Of a stretch of DNA of 5,369 bases, positions 4,540 to 5,369 are shown piece by piece. The translations under genes and the position numbers were made by a program. Each line of letters starts with the position of its first letter. Position 1 is the stretch's first letter. The notes under the pieces are model-generated. The model made no database searches. It worked only from the letters and a program-made list of their open reading frames with translations, and was not told the origin of the DNA. Source of the DNA: a bacterium. GTDB taxonomy: Bacteria; Bacteroidota; Ignavibacteria; Kapaibacteriales; Kapaibacteriaceae. Location: NCBI GenBank assembly GCA_020050895.1, contig JAGVJW010000014.1:1-5369 (forward strand), given 5' to 3'.

Positions 4540-5369
4540 ATGCATCGTTTAAAACTCCACACGAAAATCGCCATTTTCCTTGTTACTGTATTCTGCTTTT
4601 TTGCCGTTAATCCTCTTGCCCTAATAGCACAAACTACTCAGCAGGCTTCGGTCAATTTGACGGCACAGTTCCAGGATTCGTCTACCCAAAACGTACGGGC
4701 GTGGTGGACACCAGCTTCGATACCGACATCGGCGACAGTATTTGCAAAACCACCTTCATACAGAACCTGGGAGTTCAAAGACACGATATCTGCACCCAGA
4801 GATCAATGGGTAACGGAACTGCTTCCCTTTGAGTCCGAAGTTGCAGTCGAACAATTTTGGAATATCAAGGGGCTCGATATTCTAGCCACAGGGTACATGT
4901 CATCGCGCTACAACATGCCCCCTGAAGCATTATCGACAAATCGAAAAGTTTTGATTCTGACGGACATCGAAACCCGCTCCACATTAATCACATCGTTTAA
5001 TCGATTAATTGATGACTTACAGCGGGAAGGATGGGTTGTTGATTTTAAGGGGGCTTCCTCTGCAAGTACACCGAAGGAACTAAAAAAATTGATATATACT
5101 GCACGCTACGATACCGTACGAGGGATGCTGACGCACGTTCTAATTGTTGGAGATTTGCCCTATGCTATGTCTGGAGGTTATAGTGTCCTTGGTTCCGTCC
5201 ACCCTCCCGACGGCCACCCAGAGCATGGCGGTGCTTGGGCTTCCGATGCCTACTATGCAGATGTTGAAACATCTCCGGGCATCGATGCTGAGTATCAGTG
5301 GACAGATAACGTTGTTGATATGGCACTGTCGGAGCTTGTGGCCCGAACGGATAATGAGATCGGAAGAGC
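4540..5369 (+). CDS. Secreted C25 (gingipain)-like protein, N-terminal part (partial)
   Basis: The frame is open from the ATG at 4540 to the right edge (276 codons). Residues 1-30 form a Sec signal peptide: basic start (R3, K5, K9), hydrophobic core 10-29, probable cleavage after LIA before Q31. The region 31-120 is not recognised. From 135 the sequence resembles the first subdomain of C25-type caspase-fold peptidases: a strand KVLILTD (136-142), a helix and GWVVDFK (164-170), LTHVLIVGDLPY (197-208), the motif DGHPEHGGAWASDAYYAD (224-241), and NVVDMALSELVARTDNE (257-273), which sits where C25 proteins have their D-x-A-x-G-R-x-P-x-R segment. The catalytic His and Cys would lie further on, so activity cannot be judged. 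Residues after N272 are coded largely by probable adapter sequence and should not be trusted. Such proteins in Bacteroidota-type bacteria are often exported by the type IX system, but the C-terminal signal is outside the window. Confidence 0.75.
   Translation, partial: MHRLKLHTKIAIFLVTVFCFFAVNPLALIAQTTQQASVNLTAQFQDSSTQNVRAWWTPASIPTSATVFAKPPSYRTWEFKDTISAPRDQWVTELLPFESEVAVEQFWNIKGLDILATGYMSSRYNMPPEALSTNRKVLILTDIETRSTLITSFNRLIDDLQREGWVVDFKGASSASTPKELKKLIYTARYDTVRGMLTHVLIVGDLPYAMSGGYSVLGSVHPPDGHPEHGGAWASDAYYADVETSPGIDAEYQWTDNVVDMALSELVARTDNEIGR
5357..5369 (+). other. Illumina TruSeq adapter remnant at contig end
   Basis: The last 13 bases, AGATCGGAAGAGC, are identical to the sequence shared by the starts of both TruSeq adapters. 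They sit exactly at the window edge. The sequence is therefore most likely untrimmed adapter and not genomic, and the true end of the genomic part is about 5356. Confidence 0.9.

Noticed and set aside
1..5369. CRISPR arrays, tRNA or rRNA genes, insertion sequences, phage genes
   Set aside because: No spaced repeats, cloverleaf-like sequences, transposase motifs or terminal inverted repeats were seen in any part of the window.

Overview
The window looks like one end of a short-read contig from a Gram-negative bacterium of the Bacteroidota/Chlorobiota (FCB) lineage. Three things point that way: a TatD-like protein carrying the Bacteroidota-style 'GxCGLDR' and 'CVKAF' signatures, a promoter whose -10 region is a perfect TAnnTTTG, and a secreted protein resembling the N-terminal part of C25/gingipain-type proteins. 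The lineage is inferred from these features and was not tested by a database search. The last 13 bases are identical to the common start of the Illumina TruSeq adapter, so the right edge is probably an artefact.

Layout, left to right. Positions 1-479 (minus) hold the N-terminal part of a TatD-family hydrolase homologue that has lost several metal ligands. A strong, symmetrical hairpin terminator (515-550) separates it from the groES-groEL operon (minus, 2561 to 606). The operon has a complete heat-shock control region on its upstream side. This consists of a promoter (2714-2744), a CIRCE operator for the HrcA repressor (2670-2696), a leader of about 145 nt with further inverted repeats, and a strong Shine-Dalgarno site before groES. 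Next come a lone MlaE-type ABC permease (minus, 3579 to 2797), a terminator (3618-3659), and a Spy/CpxP-like lipoprotein with a Met/Gly tandem repeat (minus, 4444 to 3695). A 95-bp divergent intergenic region then leads to the start of a secreted C25-like protein (plus, 4540 to the edge).

Functionally the window combines cytosolic protein folding (GroES/GroEL) with several envelope genes: lipid transport (MlaE), a periplasmic or outer-membrane chaperone-like lipoprotein, and an exported peptidase-like protein. Most of it is ordinary housekeeping content, and I see no convincing new multi-gene system. The points most worth a second look are the degenerate TatD homologue, the hairpin that abuts CIRCE exactly, the Met/Gly repeat lipoprotein, the unaccompanied mlaE, and the adapter at the contig end.
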